From positions 134,810-198,809 of the forward strand of contig SFHC01000004.1 of NCBI GenBank assembly GCA_004555725.1: a DNA stretch of 64,000 nucleotides. Direction: 5' to 3'. Each line of letters begins with the position of its first letter. Within the stretch, counting starts at the first letter, position 1. Both the position numbers and the translations under genes were made by a program. The notes under the pieces are model-generated. The model saw only the letters and a program-made list of their open reading frames with translations. It ran no database searches and was not told the origin of the DNA. The stretch is from [Eubacterium] saphenum (GTDB taxonomy: Bacteria > Bacillota > Clostridia > Peptostreptococcales > Anaerovoracaceae). Positions 9,472-17,512 of the stretch are shown in pieces.

Positions 9472-9886
9472 GTAAAGAATCTCCTCTCTGTATATCTGAT
9501 TGTACATGGATTGTTGATGGATGATGATTACTATTATACCGTATTCTTGCAGATATCGGGGAAGAGGACTAAAATTCTGCTCTTGTATACACGATAGTTT
9601 GTTTGTTCGTACAAAAGGCAGACTTCTTGCGAAAAGAGGCATGCGGTAAAAATGAAAGTATGCGTATTTGTTATTCGGAATTTGCTAAATTCTTTGGGAT
9701 ATAGAATTCGGTATATAGAAGAAGTTTCAGAAACAGAATATCGAAGGGCGGACATAAAACGATGAATCAGCGTATCTGCCCGGGTGAGAAGAGAACAGGG
9801 CTGCTTCCGGAGAATCGATTAGGATTCTGCAGAAACAGCCCTGAACGTTTATGTATGGTAATGGATTGGTTGAATTGCGTTAGTGA
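9472..9886. other. Intergenic region with CoA-transferase promoter and M18 3-prime hairpin
   Basis: No gene is seen here. On the minus strand a TATAAT lies at 9533-9538, about 60 bases before the CoA-transferase start, with only a weak -35. An inverted repeat CAGGGCTG (9796-9803) / CAGCCCTG (9836-9843), followed by a loose T-rich stretch on the minus strand, is probably the terminator of the aminopeptidase gene. Confidence 0.5.
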
Positions 9887-11281
9887 TTAGCGCATGTCTT
9901 TCAGGAAAGCAACGTATCCGAGGAGTGCCTCGTAAACGTCGAGCTTGCTGACGACTTCATTCGGTGCGTGCATGCCCAGAACGGCAACACCGCTGTCGAT
10001 GACATCCATGCCGTAGTTTGCCATGATGTATGCGATGGTTCCGCCGCCGCCCTCGTCAACTTTTCCGAGTTCTGCGGTCTGGAAATATACGTTGTTGTCG
10101 TCAAATACTCTGCGGACCTTGCCGATGAATTCTGCGTTTGCGTCGTTGGAGCCTGATTTGCCCTTGACGCCGGTGTACTTGTTCAGTACCAGTCCCTTGC
10201 CCAGGTATGCGCAGTTGTCTTTGTCCATGACTTCTGGATAGAGAGGATCGAATCCAGCGCTGACGTCAGAAGAAAGCATGGTGGAATTTCTCAGTGTACG
10301 GCCGACTGCTGTCATATGGTTGACGCCGAGAGCTTCGAGCACTTCACCGACAGTCTCCTCAAAGAAACGGGACTGCATTCCTGTTGCGCCCATACTTCCG
10401 ATTTCTTCTTTATCAACAAGCAGGCAGATGCAGGTGCGCTCTACAGATTCCGGCAGCTCCAGCATAGCGCGGTAAGAAGGGAATCCGCATACGCGGTCAT
10501 CATGTCCGTAGCTGAGGATCATGCTGCGGTCAAGGCCAAGGTCTCTGGCTTTTCCTGCAGGAACAACCTCGATTTCAGCGGACAGGAAATCTTCTTCTTC
10601 AATTCCGTAAGTCTCTTTCAGAAGCTTCAGGAACATGTCTTTTACGGACGGTTCATCATCTTCTTTTTCGCCCTTGAGCGGCTGGCTTCCGACCAGAACG
10701 TCCAGTTTCTCGCCTTCAACGACTGCACCGGCTTTCTTTTCCATCTGCTTTGCAGCCAGATGGATCAGCAGGTCCATAACGCCGAATACCGGCTCATCAT
10801 CCTTTTCGCCGATGCTGATCTTGACTACGCTGCCGTCTTTCTTGGCAACTACGCCGTGCAGAGCGAGAGGACGGTTAACCCACTGGTACTTCTTGATTCC
10901 GCCGTAGTAGTGTGTGTTCAGCAGGCAGAATCCGCCGTCTTCATATACCGGGTTCTGCTTCAGGTCCAGTCTTGGAGAGTCGATATGCGCGCCCAGGATG
11001 TTTGCGCCGTTTTCCATCGGCTCTGTTCCGATCTGGAACATCACCAGGCCCTTGCCTCTGTTGCTGCGGTAAACGCGGTCTCCGGCCTTCAGAGTCTCGC
11101 CGTTCTTAATGATCTCTTCCAGATCTCTGTATCCGGCTTTTTCGATCTCTGCGATTGCGTAGTCGTTGCATTCACGCTCTGTTTTGCAGCAGGACAGGAA
11201 TGTTTTGTATTCCTCGTTAAATGCATTGATTTTTTTCAGATCATTTTCGTCGTACTTTTCCCATGCGTATTTACGCTCCAT
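9887..11281 (-). CDS. M18 family aminopeptidase
   Basis: Zinc aminopeptidase of the M18 (aminopeptidase I / aspartyl aminopeptidase) family, cytoplasmic, trimming peptides from the N-terminus. Start at 11281 follows a perfect AAAGGAGG site; the product has 464 residues. Zinc-site segments are visible: ILGAHIDSPRLDLK (His and Asp ligands), KEEIGSMGATG (catalytic Glu and ligand region), DVSAGFDP, and LGMHAPNEVVSKLD near the C-terminus. Together with the permease and asparaginase next to it, it points to peptide and amino acid use. The upstream leader contains a hairpin around 11394-11440. Confidence 0.93.
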   Translation of the reverse strand: MERKYAWEKYDENDLKKINAFNEEYKTFLSCCKTERECNDYAIAEIEKAGYRDLEEIIKNGETLKAGDRVYRSNRGKGLVMFQIGTEPMENGANILGAHIDSPRLDLKQNPVYEDGGFCLLNTHYYGGIKKYQWVNRPLALHGVVAKKDGSVVKISIGEKDDEPVFGVMDLLIHLAAKQMEKKAGAVVEGEKLDVLVGSQPLKGEKEDDEPSVKDMFLKLLKETYGIEEEDFLSAEIEVVPAGKARDLGLDRSMILSYGHDDRVCGFPSYRAMLELPESVERTCICLLVDKEEIGSMGATGMQSRFFEETVGEVLEALGVNHMTAVGRTLRNSTMLSSDVSAGFDPLYPEVMDKDNCAYLGKGLVLNKYTGVKGKSGSNDANAEFIGKVRRVFDDNNVYFQTAELGKVDEGGGGTIAYIMANYGMDVIDSGVAVLGMHAPNEVVSKLDVYEALLGYVAFLKDMR

Positions 11282-11641
11282 GATTTGAAATCCTCCTTTT
11301 ACATCTTCTTCTTTGTATTTATTTCTGCAGCATTTGCTGTGTCGGTCAGCATCTGCCGCGGATTGATCGGTGTGCAGCTGTGCAGGAGCTGCTCTGACAA
11401 ACAGAATGCTTTTTCTTTTCCGTGTGAGCATTCTGTCAGTTGTTATTATAGCGAATTCTTATCCGATATGTGTGTGCGGAAAAAGAATGTGTGCTGTAAA
11501 TTTATTGTGTGCTGTGTGCTTTGCAATTTTCCGCTCTGTTCAATAGAAGATTGACTTTCAGCTGCAATTGATAAAAGGGGCGGTCCGGACCTTCTGGTCC
11601 GCGGCCGCCCGTCATATGCCTTGCAGGCACGGGGGTCTGAG
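11282..11641. other. Intergenic region: structured leader of M18 gene and permease terminator
   Basis: Contains a TATAAT on the minus strand (11445-11450). Just downstream of it is a strong imperfect hairpin made of CTGACAGAATGCT and its near complement (11394-11440 on the plus strand). It ends in the permease terminator at 11573-11610. No gene is seen. Confidence 0.5.
11573..11610 (-). terminator. Terminator of the amino acid permease gene
   Basis: GC-rich stem (GGGGCGGTCCGGACC against GGTCCGCGGCCGCCC, loop TTCT) followed on the minus strand by TTTTAT. It lies about 30 bases after the permease stop. Confidence 0.8.
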
Positions 11642-13186
11642 TTATGCAGCCTTGTTATTATTTTTGCTGTCAGATGTCAGACGGTTTTTTGTTTTTCTCT
11701 CATAGCGGCCATACATCAGCAGGGCAGCAACAGAGAAGATCACCGGTCCGGCGAATGTCCATACGGTTGTCATGAAGTCGCCTTCGATTGCCGGCTGAAT
11801 GATCGCAAATACGTTGGCGAAGATCAGCATGGCAGATACCAGGAAGGCAAAGAACATGGTTGATCCGTGTGATTTAAACATGACGAATGGACGGTCAAGG
11901 TTCTGCAGTTTCTTAAATGCAGGGAATGCAGCCGCGATAAAGATGTACGGAACAGTCATTCCTACGTTTACCATGTCAGTCAGGATGACAAAGAACTTTG
12001 CCATAGCGTTTCCGCCGAAGGATACGCCGAAAATCATGACGCATACGATGATGCACTGAATTTTCATGGCGTTAACCGGCATTCCGTCAGACTCTCTTGT
12101 GATGCCCATCTTTCCAGGCCACAGTTCAGCCGGTGTTCCGTCGATGATCTGTTTCAGCGGGGAGTAGCTCAGTGTGAAGAATGCTCCCAGCAGGGACAGC
12201 AGCATGATCAGGCCGTAAATTCTTGCGAAGTTGTGGCCCATAGCGGCTGCTGTAGCAGAAGAAACACCGATGGTTTCTCCGAACATCTTGCCGAAGTTGC
12301 CCATGATGACGTAGGAAACGTTGCCCAGATGTACGCCGTTTGTTCCCATTACTTCCTTATAGTTTGTGAAGGAACCTACAAGCAGGATCAGGATGGAGTA
12401 TCCGATAACGACTACGACTGCGGCGATCATTACGCCCTTAGGGAATGTTTTCTTCGGATTCTCTGTCTTGTCAACGAGTCCGCCGACGGCTTCCAGTCCG
12501 CCGTATGCGAACAGCGCATAAACGATGAAGGACAGGATCATGATCGGATTTCCAACGTAGGCCGGATTCAGGGATGTGCCCAGAGAATGCATGCCCTCAA
12601 ATGGCTGTGCAAAGTGGCCGTGGTTCATAATGATCATCAGGAATCCGCCGATCAGAACGACGAGATTGATGACGATAACCGCAATTCCTCCGACATTTGT
12701 TACTTTCTGAATGTTATTCAGTCCCTTGCTTCCGACGACAGTGATGAAGATCATGAAGATAATACCGAGAATTCCCAGAAGACGAGGACCGGACAGCCAG
12801 CTCATGCCGAACAGATTCCATGTCGCGGTGGTGTCTTTTCCGAACAGCGCGTTGGAAACCGGGACCCAGATGCCGGAGCAGATGTTGACCATCCAGAGTA
12901 CATAAGAGGTGTACCACATGAAGGTTGCAACAAATGCATATTTTGGACCAACGGATTTTTCCATCCAGGAGTAAATTCCTCCTGTCTCGTTTTTAAACGC
13001 GGAACCATATTCTGCAACCATGAACGCATAAGGAACGAAGAATGTGATTCCGGCAAGGATAAACCACGGAATCGCGGCGTATCCCATCAAATAAAACGAC
13101 CTCGGGATGTTATTGAAGCCATATACTGAAGTGAAAATCATCAGTATCAGGGCTCCAAGTCCTAATTTTTTCTCTTTGTTTTCCAT
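11642..13186 (-). CDS. APC-family amino acid permease, YjeM-like
   Basis: Integral membrane transporter of 514 residues with about 12 hydrophobic segments and a short Lys/Asn-rich cytoplasmic tail. The N-terminus (LGLGALILMIFTSVYGFNNIPRSF, then GYAAIPWFI) resembles the YjeM branch of the amino acid-polyamine-organocation superfamily. The FxxETGGIYSW segment near residue 65 is also typical of APC transporters. Start ATG has AAGGAGAGG upstream. The substrate cannot be told; glutamate/GABA-type or lysine-type antiporters are related. Neighbouring aminopeptidase and asparaginase suggest amino acid uptake or exchange. Confidence 0.88.
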   Translation of the reverse strand: MENKEKKLGLGALILMIFTSVYGFNNIPRSFYLMGYAAIPWFILAGITFFVPYAFMVAEYGSAFKNETGGIYSWMEKSVGPKYAFVATFMWYTSYVLWMVNICSGIWVPVSNALFGKDTTATWNLFGMSWLSGPRLLGILGIIFMIFITVVGSKGLNNIQKVTNVGGIAVIVINLVVLIGGFLMIIMNHGHFAQPFEGMHSLGTSLNPAYVGNPIMILSFIVYALFAYGGLEAVGGLVDKTENPKKTFPKGVMIAAVVVVIGYSILILLVGSFTNYKEVMGTNGVHLGNVSYVIMGNFGKMFGETIGVSSATAAAMGHNFARIYGLIMLLSLLGAFFTLSYSPLKQIIDGTPAELWPGKMGITRESDGMPVNAMKIQCIIVCVMIFGVSFGGNAMAKFFVILTDMVNVGMTVPYIFIAAAFPAFKKLQNLDRPFVMFKSHGSTMFFAFLVSAMLIFANVFAIIQPAIEGDFMTTVWTFAGPVIFSVAALLMYGRYERKTKNRLTSDSKNNNKAA

Positions 13187-13759
13187 ATAAACCTCTCCTT
13201 TTTCAGTTTTTCAGTGAAAAACTTCTATAGTTCCGATAATCGACAGAAATAAACGAAGCCTCTGCATGTGCAAAGAAATCAGATGGTCCGACATTCGTCT
13301 GATGCGGCGTTCGTGCGGTTCTGTTCGATATCGTAATTGATATATTGGAAGTGCTGCCTTCAGATATTCCGGACAGCAGGAAGAACTGCTGTGCAGAATG
13401 CTTATACATATTCATTCAGTATTATGAATATTGCGATCATAATACTGAAGGTATATTCAGACACTTCAGTATACAATGCCGAGTGAAAAATATGCAGGAT
13501 ATGCATTCCTATACGCATATAATCTGATCGGTGCTGCCGAAGGAGATTATATCAAAATTCATACATATCCTGTTTATATTTTTTTCGATTTTTATTCTAA
13601 ACAACATTATTTAATGATTTTTATCGAAATGTTGTACGCAGGAAACAAAGAACGAATTGTATTGTTATATGTACAATATAACTTTATCCCAATAAAAGTG
13701 AAAAGCAGAAGAGCAGTGTATACACTTATGCATATTTTCTCGCTGTGAACTTGCGTGTC
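13187..13759. other. 573-base intergenic region with a perfect hairpin palindrome
   Basis: No convincing gene; short frames here lack ribosome binding sites and protein-like composition. The most notable feature is TTCAGTATTATG (13415-13426) facing CATAATACTGAA (13438-13449). Further TTCAGTAT-like half-sites follow to about 13473. It may hold the permease promoter and an operator. The distal part is AT-rich without recognisable structure. Confidence 0.45.
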
Positions 13760-14785
13760 TTACATCTCGTCAATATGATCAGCTGTGAAAATAATATCTT
13801 TATTTACAGGCGTATAGAAAAGTTGTTTCACCGACTTATAATCCTTTACACCGAGGCCCATGATCCACATCAGTTTGGTGATGGCAGCCTCCAGCGTCAT
13901 GTCGTACGCCTCGATCAGATTGAAGTCATGTTTGACCTTGGCGCCGACCTTGTATACGGTCATGTTCGAACCTTCATTGACGACCTGCGTGGCCATGACA
14001 ACGATTTTTCCCTGCTTTTCGATATACTCATCCATGATTTCATAGAACGCGTCTCGCAGAGATGCCGGAATGCCGCCGACACCAAAGCTCTCGATCACGA
14101 TGCAGTCATAGTGTTCAAAAAGATACGGCAGAATCTCCGGGCTCATTCCCGGGATCAGTTTCAGCAGAAAAATACTGTCCTCCAGCTCGTGATAGAATTT
14201 AACCGGCTTATCAAAAAGTTCTTCCGGCATATAGCGTATGACGCGCTGGTCCTGAATAATCGCCGGGCATGGGAAATTGATGCTGGTAAACGCGTTGTAG
14301 CTCTTTGCCCGCTCTTTCTTTGCGCGTGTCCCGATAATGACCTTTCCGTCAAACACAATGCTGACGCCGTGCGAACGGTAATCTGCCGCGTAAATAAAGC
14401 TGTCCAGTAAATTGGTTTTTGCGTCCGTAATATCATTGCTGATCGGTTTTTGCGCACCGGTGATCACAATCGGTTTTCGGGAATACTGAATCAGATAGGA
14501 AAGTGCGGCTGCAGTAAATGCCATCGTATCCGTGCCGTGTCCGATCACAAACCCGTCGTAGTCGTCGTAATTTTCTTCAACGGTCCGCGCCATCAGTTTC
14601 CAGTATTCCGGCGTCACATCGGTGCTGTCTATCGAGCAGATCTGCTTGCAGTCTACATCGCACACATTCGCGATCTGCGGAACATACTCCAGAAGCTCCT
14701 CTGCAGTCAGCCCCGGCGTCAGTCCGTATTCCGTTTTCTTGGAGGCAATTGTGCCGCCCGTACCAATCATCAGAATTCTTTTCAT
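13760..14785 (-). CDS. Type I L-asparaginase (cytoplasmic)
   Basis: Hydrolyses asparagine to aspartate and ammonia. The product has 341 residues from the ATG at 14785, preceded by GAGGG, and then reads MKRILMIGTGGTIAS with the catalytic threonine in TGGTIA. The second catalytic motif GHGTDTM and the TDAKTNL lysine region are present. Absence of a signal peptide and overall length fit the type I (AnsA-like) cytoplasmic enzyme. Upstream in-frame ATGs as far as 14845 exist but are less well supported. Single gene on the minus strand, divergent from the ArsS pair. Confidence 0.92.
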   Translation of the reverse strand: MKRILMIGTGGTIASKKTEYGLTPGLTAEELLEYVPQIANVCDVDCKQICSIDSTDVTPEYWKLMARTVEENYDDYDGFVIGHGTDTMAFTAAALSYLIQYSRKPIVITGAQKPISNDITDAKTNLLDSFIYAADYRSHGVSIVFDGKVIIGTRAKKERAKSYNAFTSINFPCPAIIQDQRVIRYMPEELFDKPVKFYHELEDSIFLLKLIPGMSPEILPYLFEHYDCIVIESFGVGGIPASLRDAFYEIMDEYIEKQGKIVVMATQVVNEGSNMTVYKVGAKVKHDFNLIEAYDMTLEAAITKLMWIMGLGVKDYKSVKQLFYTPVNKDIIFTADHIDEM

Positions 14786-15049
14786 TTTCTGCCCTCTCAT
14801 TTTCATTTCGCTCCGTTCGATACATTGATCCGCATCCATCATCATATCATATTTTCTTTTTCGACAAAGGGTGAACGAGCATTTTCCTGCACGGAAAACG
14901 GGCTTTTCCAGATCCTTTTATTGCTTATATAAGAAATATTCCGAATTCCTTGTGCGGCGGCAACGGATTGTTTCTAAGGACGCGTCAGATGCCCGGAATG
15001 GCTCTGATGATATAGAGATTATGAATAGGTAATGTTCTGCAAGTATTGG

Positions 15050-15055
15050 TATAAT
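15050..15055 (+). promoter_or_regulatory. -10 box for the ArsS pair
   Basis: TATAAT at 15050-15055, about 108 bases upstream of the first gene of the pair. No convincing -35 box. It would start a transcript with a leader of roughly 100 bases. Confidence 0.45.
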
Positions 15056-15061
15056 GTGTGT

Positions 15062-15141
15062 CAGTATAGTAGTAGACGAGGTCTAGCAATACAGGGCGTG
15101 AGAACCGGATACGGGCTGCGTCCTTGCGGACTTCTTTTTGT
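15062..15141 (+). promoter_or_regulatory. Structured leader with terminator-like hairpin upstream of the ArsS pair
   Basis: Between the -10 box and the first gene are a small perfect hairpin (TAGAC, GAG loop, GTCTA), then CCG/CGG, and then GTCC-TTGC-GGAC followed by TTCTTTTTG (about 15119-15141). A hairpin plus T run ahead of a start codon is the layout of an attenuator or riboswitch platform. It does not match a riboswitch class I recognise. Confidence 0.4.
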
Positions 15142-15162
15142 CATAAGAAACAGGAGGGCGAC

Positions 15163-15495
15163 ATGGATACATATTTCAATCCGGAAGATCTGGAGCAGTT
15201 TGGAAACCTGGGCGAGGATACGCCGGAACTCTGGAATAAGTTTATGGAGTATTACGGAGCATCGATGGCGGACGGTGCGCTGAGCGCAAAAGAGAAGGCG
15301 CTGATCGCGTACAGTGTTGCGCTGGCGCTGCAGTGTCCATACTGCATTGATTCATACACACAGACGCTGCTGGAGATGGGTGTCAGCAGAGACGCGATTT
15401 TTGAGGCTTCTCATGTTACTGCTGCGATGCGTGCGGGAACAACGATGGCACACAGCCTGATCATGAAGAACATCGTGAATAAACTGGAGTTTTAA
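15163..15495 (+). CDS. Arsenosugar biosynthesis-associated peroxidase-like protein (CMD/AhpD fold)
   Basis: Small protein of 110 residues of the carboxymuconolactone decarboxylase/AhpD superfamily. The redox-type motif CPYCIDSYTQ (CxxC followed by the family helix) is present. The start MDTYFNPEDLEQFG and the segment ALSAKEKALIAYSVA match the form that accompanies ArsS radical SAM proteins. The ATG at 15163 has a strong CAGGAGGG site; the in-frame upstream extension is not favoured. The radical SAM partner follows 109 bases on. The biochemical role of this family is not established; it is annotated as peroxidase-like by fold. Confidence 0.88.
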   Translation: MDTYFNPEDLEQFGNLGEDTPELWNKFMEYYGASMADGALSAKEKALIAYSVALALQCPYCIDSYTQTLLEMGVSRDAIFEASHVTAAMRAGTTMAHSLIMKNIVNKLEF

Positions 15496-15604
15496 TGCAC
15501 AGGTAAAGGGAAACATAAGGAATTATTTTTGGCGGAGCGCAGGGCGGACAAGAGCGGCCCAGTGATATTTCCGTCTGCGCAGAAGAAATGAAAGAGGTTG
15601 TTCA

Positions 15605-16591
15605 ATGAGAGAGGGAAAGGAATATCTGAAGGAGATGGAGGATTTCCCGGCATTTTCTGAGCAGGAAGCCTGCCGGAAGTACGGCGAAACGCTGGATCAC
15701 CCGGAAGTTATGCAGATTAACGTCGGAAAAACCTGCAACCTGCACTGCAAGCACTGCCACATCCAGGCAGGTCCGGACAGGACGGAGCAGATGGACAGGG
15801 AGACGATGGATGCCTGCATCGAGGTGTATAAGAATAACGGATTTAAGACGATTGATATCACGGGCGGAGCGCCGGAAATGAATCCGAACACACCGTATTT
15901 AATTGAACAGGCTGCCGGCGCGGGCGCGCATGTAATCGTGCGCTCGAATCTGGTTATCCTGGAAGAGCCGGGCTATGAGAAGTTTATGGAGATTTACCGG
16001 AAGAATAAGGTAGAACTTGTCGCGTCTCTTCCATCCTACGCAAAACGTGACGCGGACCGTCAGCGCGGCGAGGGAACGTTCGATGCGGTGATCGACATGA
16101 TTAAAAAGCTGAATGCGCAGGGATACGGCGTAGAAGACGAATTGACACTGAATCTGGTCTATAACCCGGGCGGAGCTTTTCTGCCGCCGGATCAGGAGAG
16201 CCTGCGCAGAGAATACGCTCAGAAACTGGGAAGTCAGTTTGGGATTCACTTTAACGATCTGTTCGTGATTACCAATAATCCGATAGGCAGATTCGGCGAT
16301 TTCCTGGAGAGGAGCGGAAATTACCCAAGATATATGAAGCGTCTGATCGGCGCATTCAATCCGGCTGCTGTAGAAAACATGATGTGCCGGAACCAGATTT
16401 CTGTGGATTATGACGGAACGGTCTATGACTGCGACTTTAACCTGGCGCTGGGCCTTCCTGCGCATGTGCCGGGGAATATCCGCGACCTCCGTGATGTGAG
16501 GCTGGAGAAGAGAAAGATTGTGTTTGCCAACCACTGCTACGCGTGCACGGCGGGCGCGGGATCCAGCTGCGGAGGTTCGACAGCGGAATAG
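15605..16591 (+). CDS. ArsS-type radical SAM protein
   Basis: Radical SAM enzyme of 328 residues. The iron-sulfur motif CNLHCKHC places the cluster ligands at C44, C48 and C51. DITGGAPEMNP follows in the barrel. The protein ends with the conserved cysteine-rich tail NHCYACTAGAGSSCGGSTAE. The whole layout matches the ArsS (arsenosugar biosynthesis) family, some members of which have selenocysteine in the C-terminal region; this one uses cysteine. The partner peroxidase-like gene lies upstream. An arsenite methyltransferase, usual in arsenosugar clusters, is not in the window, so the substrate here is open. RBS AGAGG at good spacing. Confidence 0.9.
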   Translation: MREGKEYLKEMEDFPAFSEQEACRKYGETLDHPEVMQINVGKTCNLHCKHCHIQAGPDRTEQMDRETMDACIEVYKNNGFKTIDITGGAPEMNPNTPYLIEQAAGAGAHVIVRSNLVILEEPGYEKFMEIYRKNKVELVASLPSYAKRDADRQRGEGTFDAVIDMIKKLNAQGYGVEDELTLNLVYNPGGAFLPPDQESLRREYAQKLGSQFGIHFNDLFVITNNPIGRFGDFLERSGNYPRYMKRLIGAFNPAAVENMMCRNQISVDYDGTVYDCDFNLALGLPAHVPGNIRDLRDVRLEKRKIVFANHCYACTAGAGSSCGGSTAE

Positions 16592-16677
16592 CGCCTTAAG
16601 AAAGCGGACGGTGCCGAGGGAAATATTCAGGCACTCCCTGAGAATACCAGAACGCAAAGTGATGTGCGGGTTTGTGA

Positions 16678-16748
16678 TTTACAGATATGAAAACGAGATC
16701 AGAATTCCGGGATTGGATTTCTGATCTCGTTTTGCACATATCTGTAAA
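16678..16748. terminator. Bidirectional terminator within a 71-base inverted repeat
   Basis: The inner stem AAAACGAGATCAGAA (16690-16704) / TTCTGATCTCGTTTT (16719-16733) ends in T runs on both strands. An outer stem TTTACAGATATG (16678-16689) / CATATCTGTAAA (16737-16748) extends it, with a three-base bulge. It separates the ArsS gene from the convergent toxin-antitoxin genes. Confidence 0.8.
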
Positions 16749-16768
16749 ACTCATGAACGTGCGGCACG

Positions 16769-17032
16769 TTAATAAATATCGCTTCTGTGCCCGATTGCAA
16801 GGACTAAAACAATGACTTTGTCATCCTGTATTTCTGCGATAATCCGATAATCACCAATGCGGTATCGCCATTGGCCGCTTCGGTTTGCTGTTAACCCTTT
16901 TCCATGCTGACGCGGGTCTGAGCAGCCTTCAATATTTTTCCTCAACCATCCGGTAATCAATGATGCCGTATACTTGTCCAGTTTTTTTAACTGTTTCACT
17001 GCTCTGTGCGAAAATACAATGTGGTACTTCAC
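16769..17032 (-). CDS. RelE/ParE-family toxin
   Basis: Toxin half of a type II toxin-antitoxin pair, 87 residues. The sequence KYHIVFSHRAVKQLKKLDK, the central QWRYRIGDYRIIAEI and the C-terminal VLVLAIGHRSDIY are typical of RelE-like mRNA interferases. The start codon is GTG at 17032 and overlaps the antitoxin stop by four bases (GTGA), so translation is probably coupled. The gene is expected to be repressed by the antitoxin complex. Family assignment is firm; activity is inferred. Confidence 0.9.
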   Translation of the reverse strand: MKYHIVFSHRAVKQLKKLDKYTASLITGWLRKNIEGCSDPRQHGKGLTANRSGQWRYRIGDYRIIAEIQDDKVIVLVLAIGHRSDIY

Positions 17033-17250
17033 TTTAAGCCTAACTCTTTCTCAACATCATCCAGAGAATATGTCACAGGATTTTTTTCAAATTCGGCAAA
17101 GGCTTCGTTGTAAGCCTTTAAATCGTATTCATCTTCAATGCGTTCAAGGACAGAGCTTCTCACCAGTTCAGACAGGGTCATTCCGTTCAATTTTGCGTAT
17201 TCTTTGAATAATTTTGTGTCTTTCTCGTTTAATCGTAAGGAAATGGTCAT
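17029..17250 (-). CDS. RelB-like ribbon-helix-helix antitoxin
   Basis: Antitoxin of 73 residues. It starts MTISLRLNEKDTKLFKEYA, a ribbon-helix-helix DNA-binding strand and helix, followed by LSELVRSSVLERIEDEYD and an acidic C-terminal tail for toxin binding. The ATG at 17250 follows a textbook AGAAGGAGGTGAG site; the upstream in-frame ATG is ignored. It precedes the toxin with a four-base overlap. A pair of 9-bp direct repeats about 35 bases upstream is a likely binding site for autoregulation. Confidence 0.88.
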   Translation of the reverse strand: MTISLRLNEKDTKLFKEYAKLNGMTLSELVRSSVLERIEDEYDLKAYNEAFAEFEKNPVTYSLDDVEKELGLK

Positions 17251-17281
17251 AGTCTCACCTCCTTCTTTCGGTCCCTCTTCT

Positions 17282-17300
17282 TGTAATACAGTGTAATACA
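17282..17300. promoter_or_regulatory. Direct repeat TGTAATACA, probable antitoxin operator
   Basis: TGTAATACA occurs at 17282-17290 and again at 17292-17300, one helical turn apart. On the minus strand TTGACC, a 17-base spacer and TACACT place the repeats over the -10 region of the toxin-antitoxin promoter. Confidence 0.5.
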
Positions 17301-17409
17301 TAGGCGTCTAATGGTCAATGGTCGTTGAAGAATTAATGCAGGTAAGAATGAGAAATGTGATTGAACGATGACTGCAATATGACGGCGTTCGGAAGATTAC
17401 CCGAAAATC

Positions 17410-17446
17410 TTAAGAAATCTAAATTAAATCTTAATAAAACTTATGA
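17410..17446 (+). promoter_or_regulatory. Four T-TAA direct repeats, response-regulator-like site
   Basis: TTAAGA (17410), TAAATT (17420), TTAATA (17431) and TTATGA (17441) repeat every 10-11 bases and end seven bases before the -35 box. This is the layout of an activator array of the PhoP/PhoB type. A similar array occurs at 20433-20470. Confidence 0.45.
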
Positions 17447-17452
17447 ATTCTG

Positions 17453-17481
17453 TTGAAATCTGACTTTTCCGGCTCTATAAT
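17453..17481 (+). promoter_or_regulatory. Promoter of the SH3/amidase gene
   Basis: TTGAAA (17453-17458), 17-base spacer, TATAAT (17476-17481), about 32 bases before the start codon. Confidence 0.75.
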
Positions 17482-17512
17482 TTTAGTCAGTTAGAGAAAA
17501 GGAGGTGTTGAA

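Noticed and set aside
13476..13748. 90-codon frame in the gap between permease and asparaginase
   Set aside because: No RBS and an AT-rich low-information product; it overlaps a likely regulatory palindrome region.
16530..16591. Selenocysteine in the ArsS-type protein
   Set aside because: The C-terminal cysteine motif is encoded by normal Cys codons and the frame ends at TAG without an in-frame TGA.
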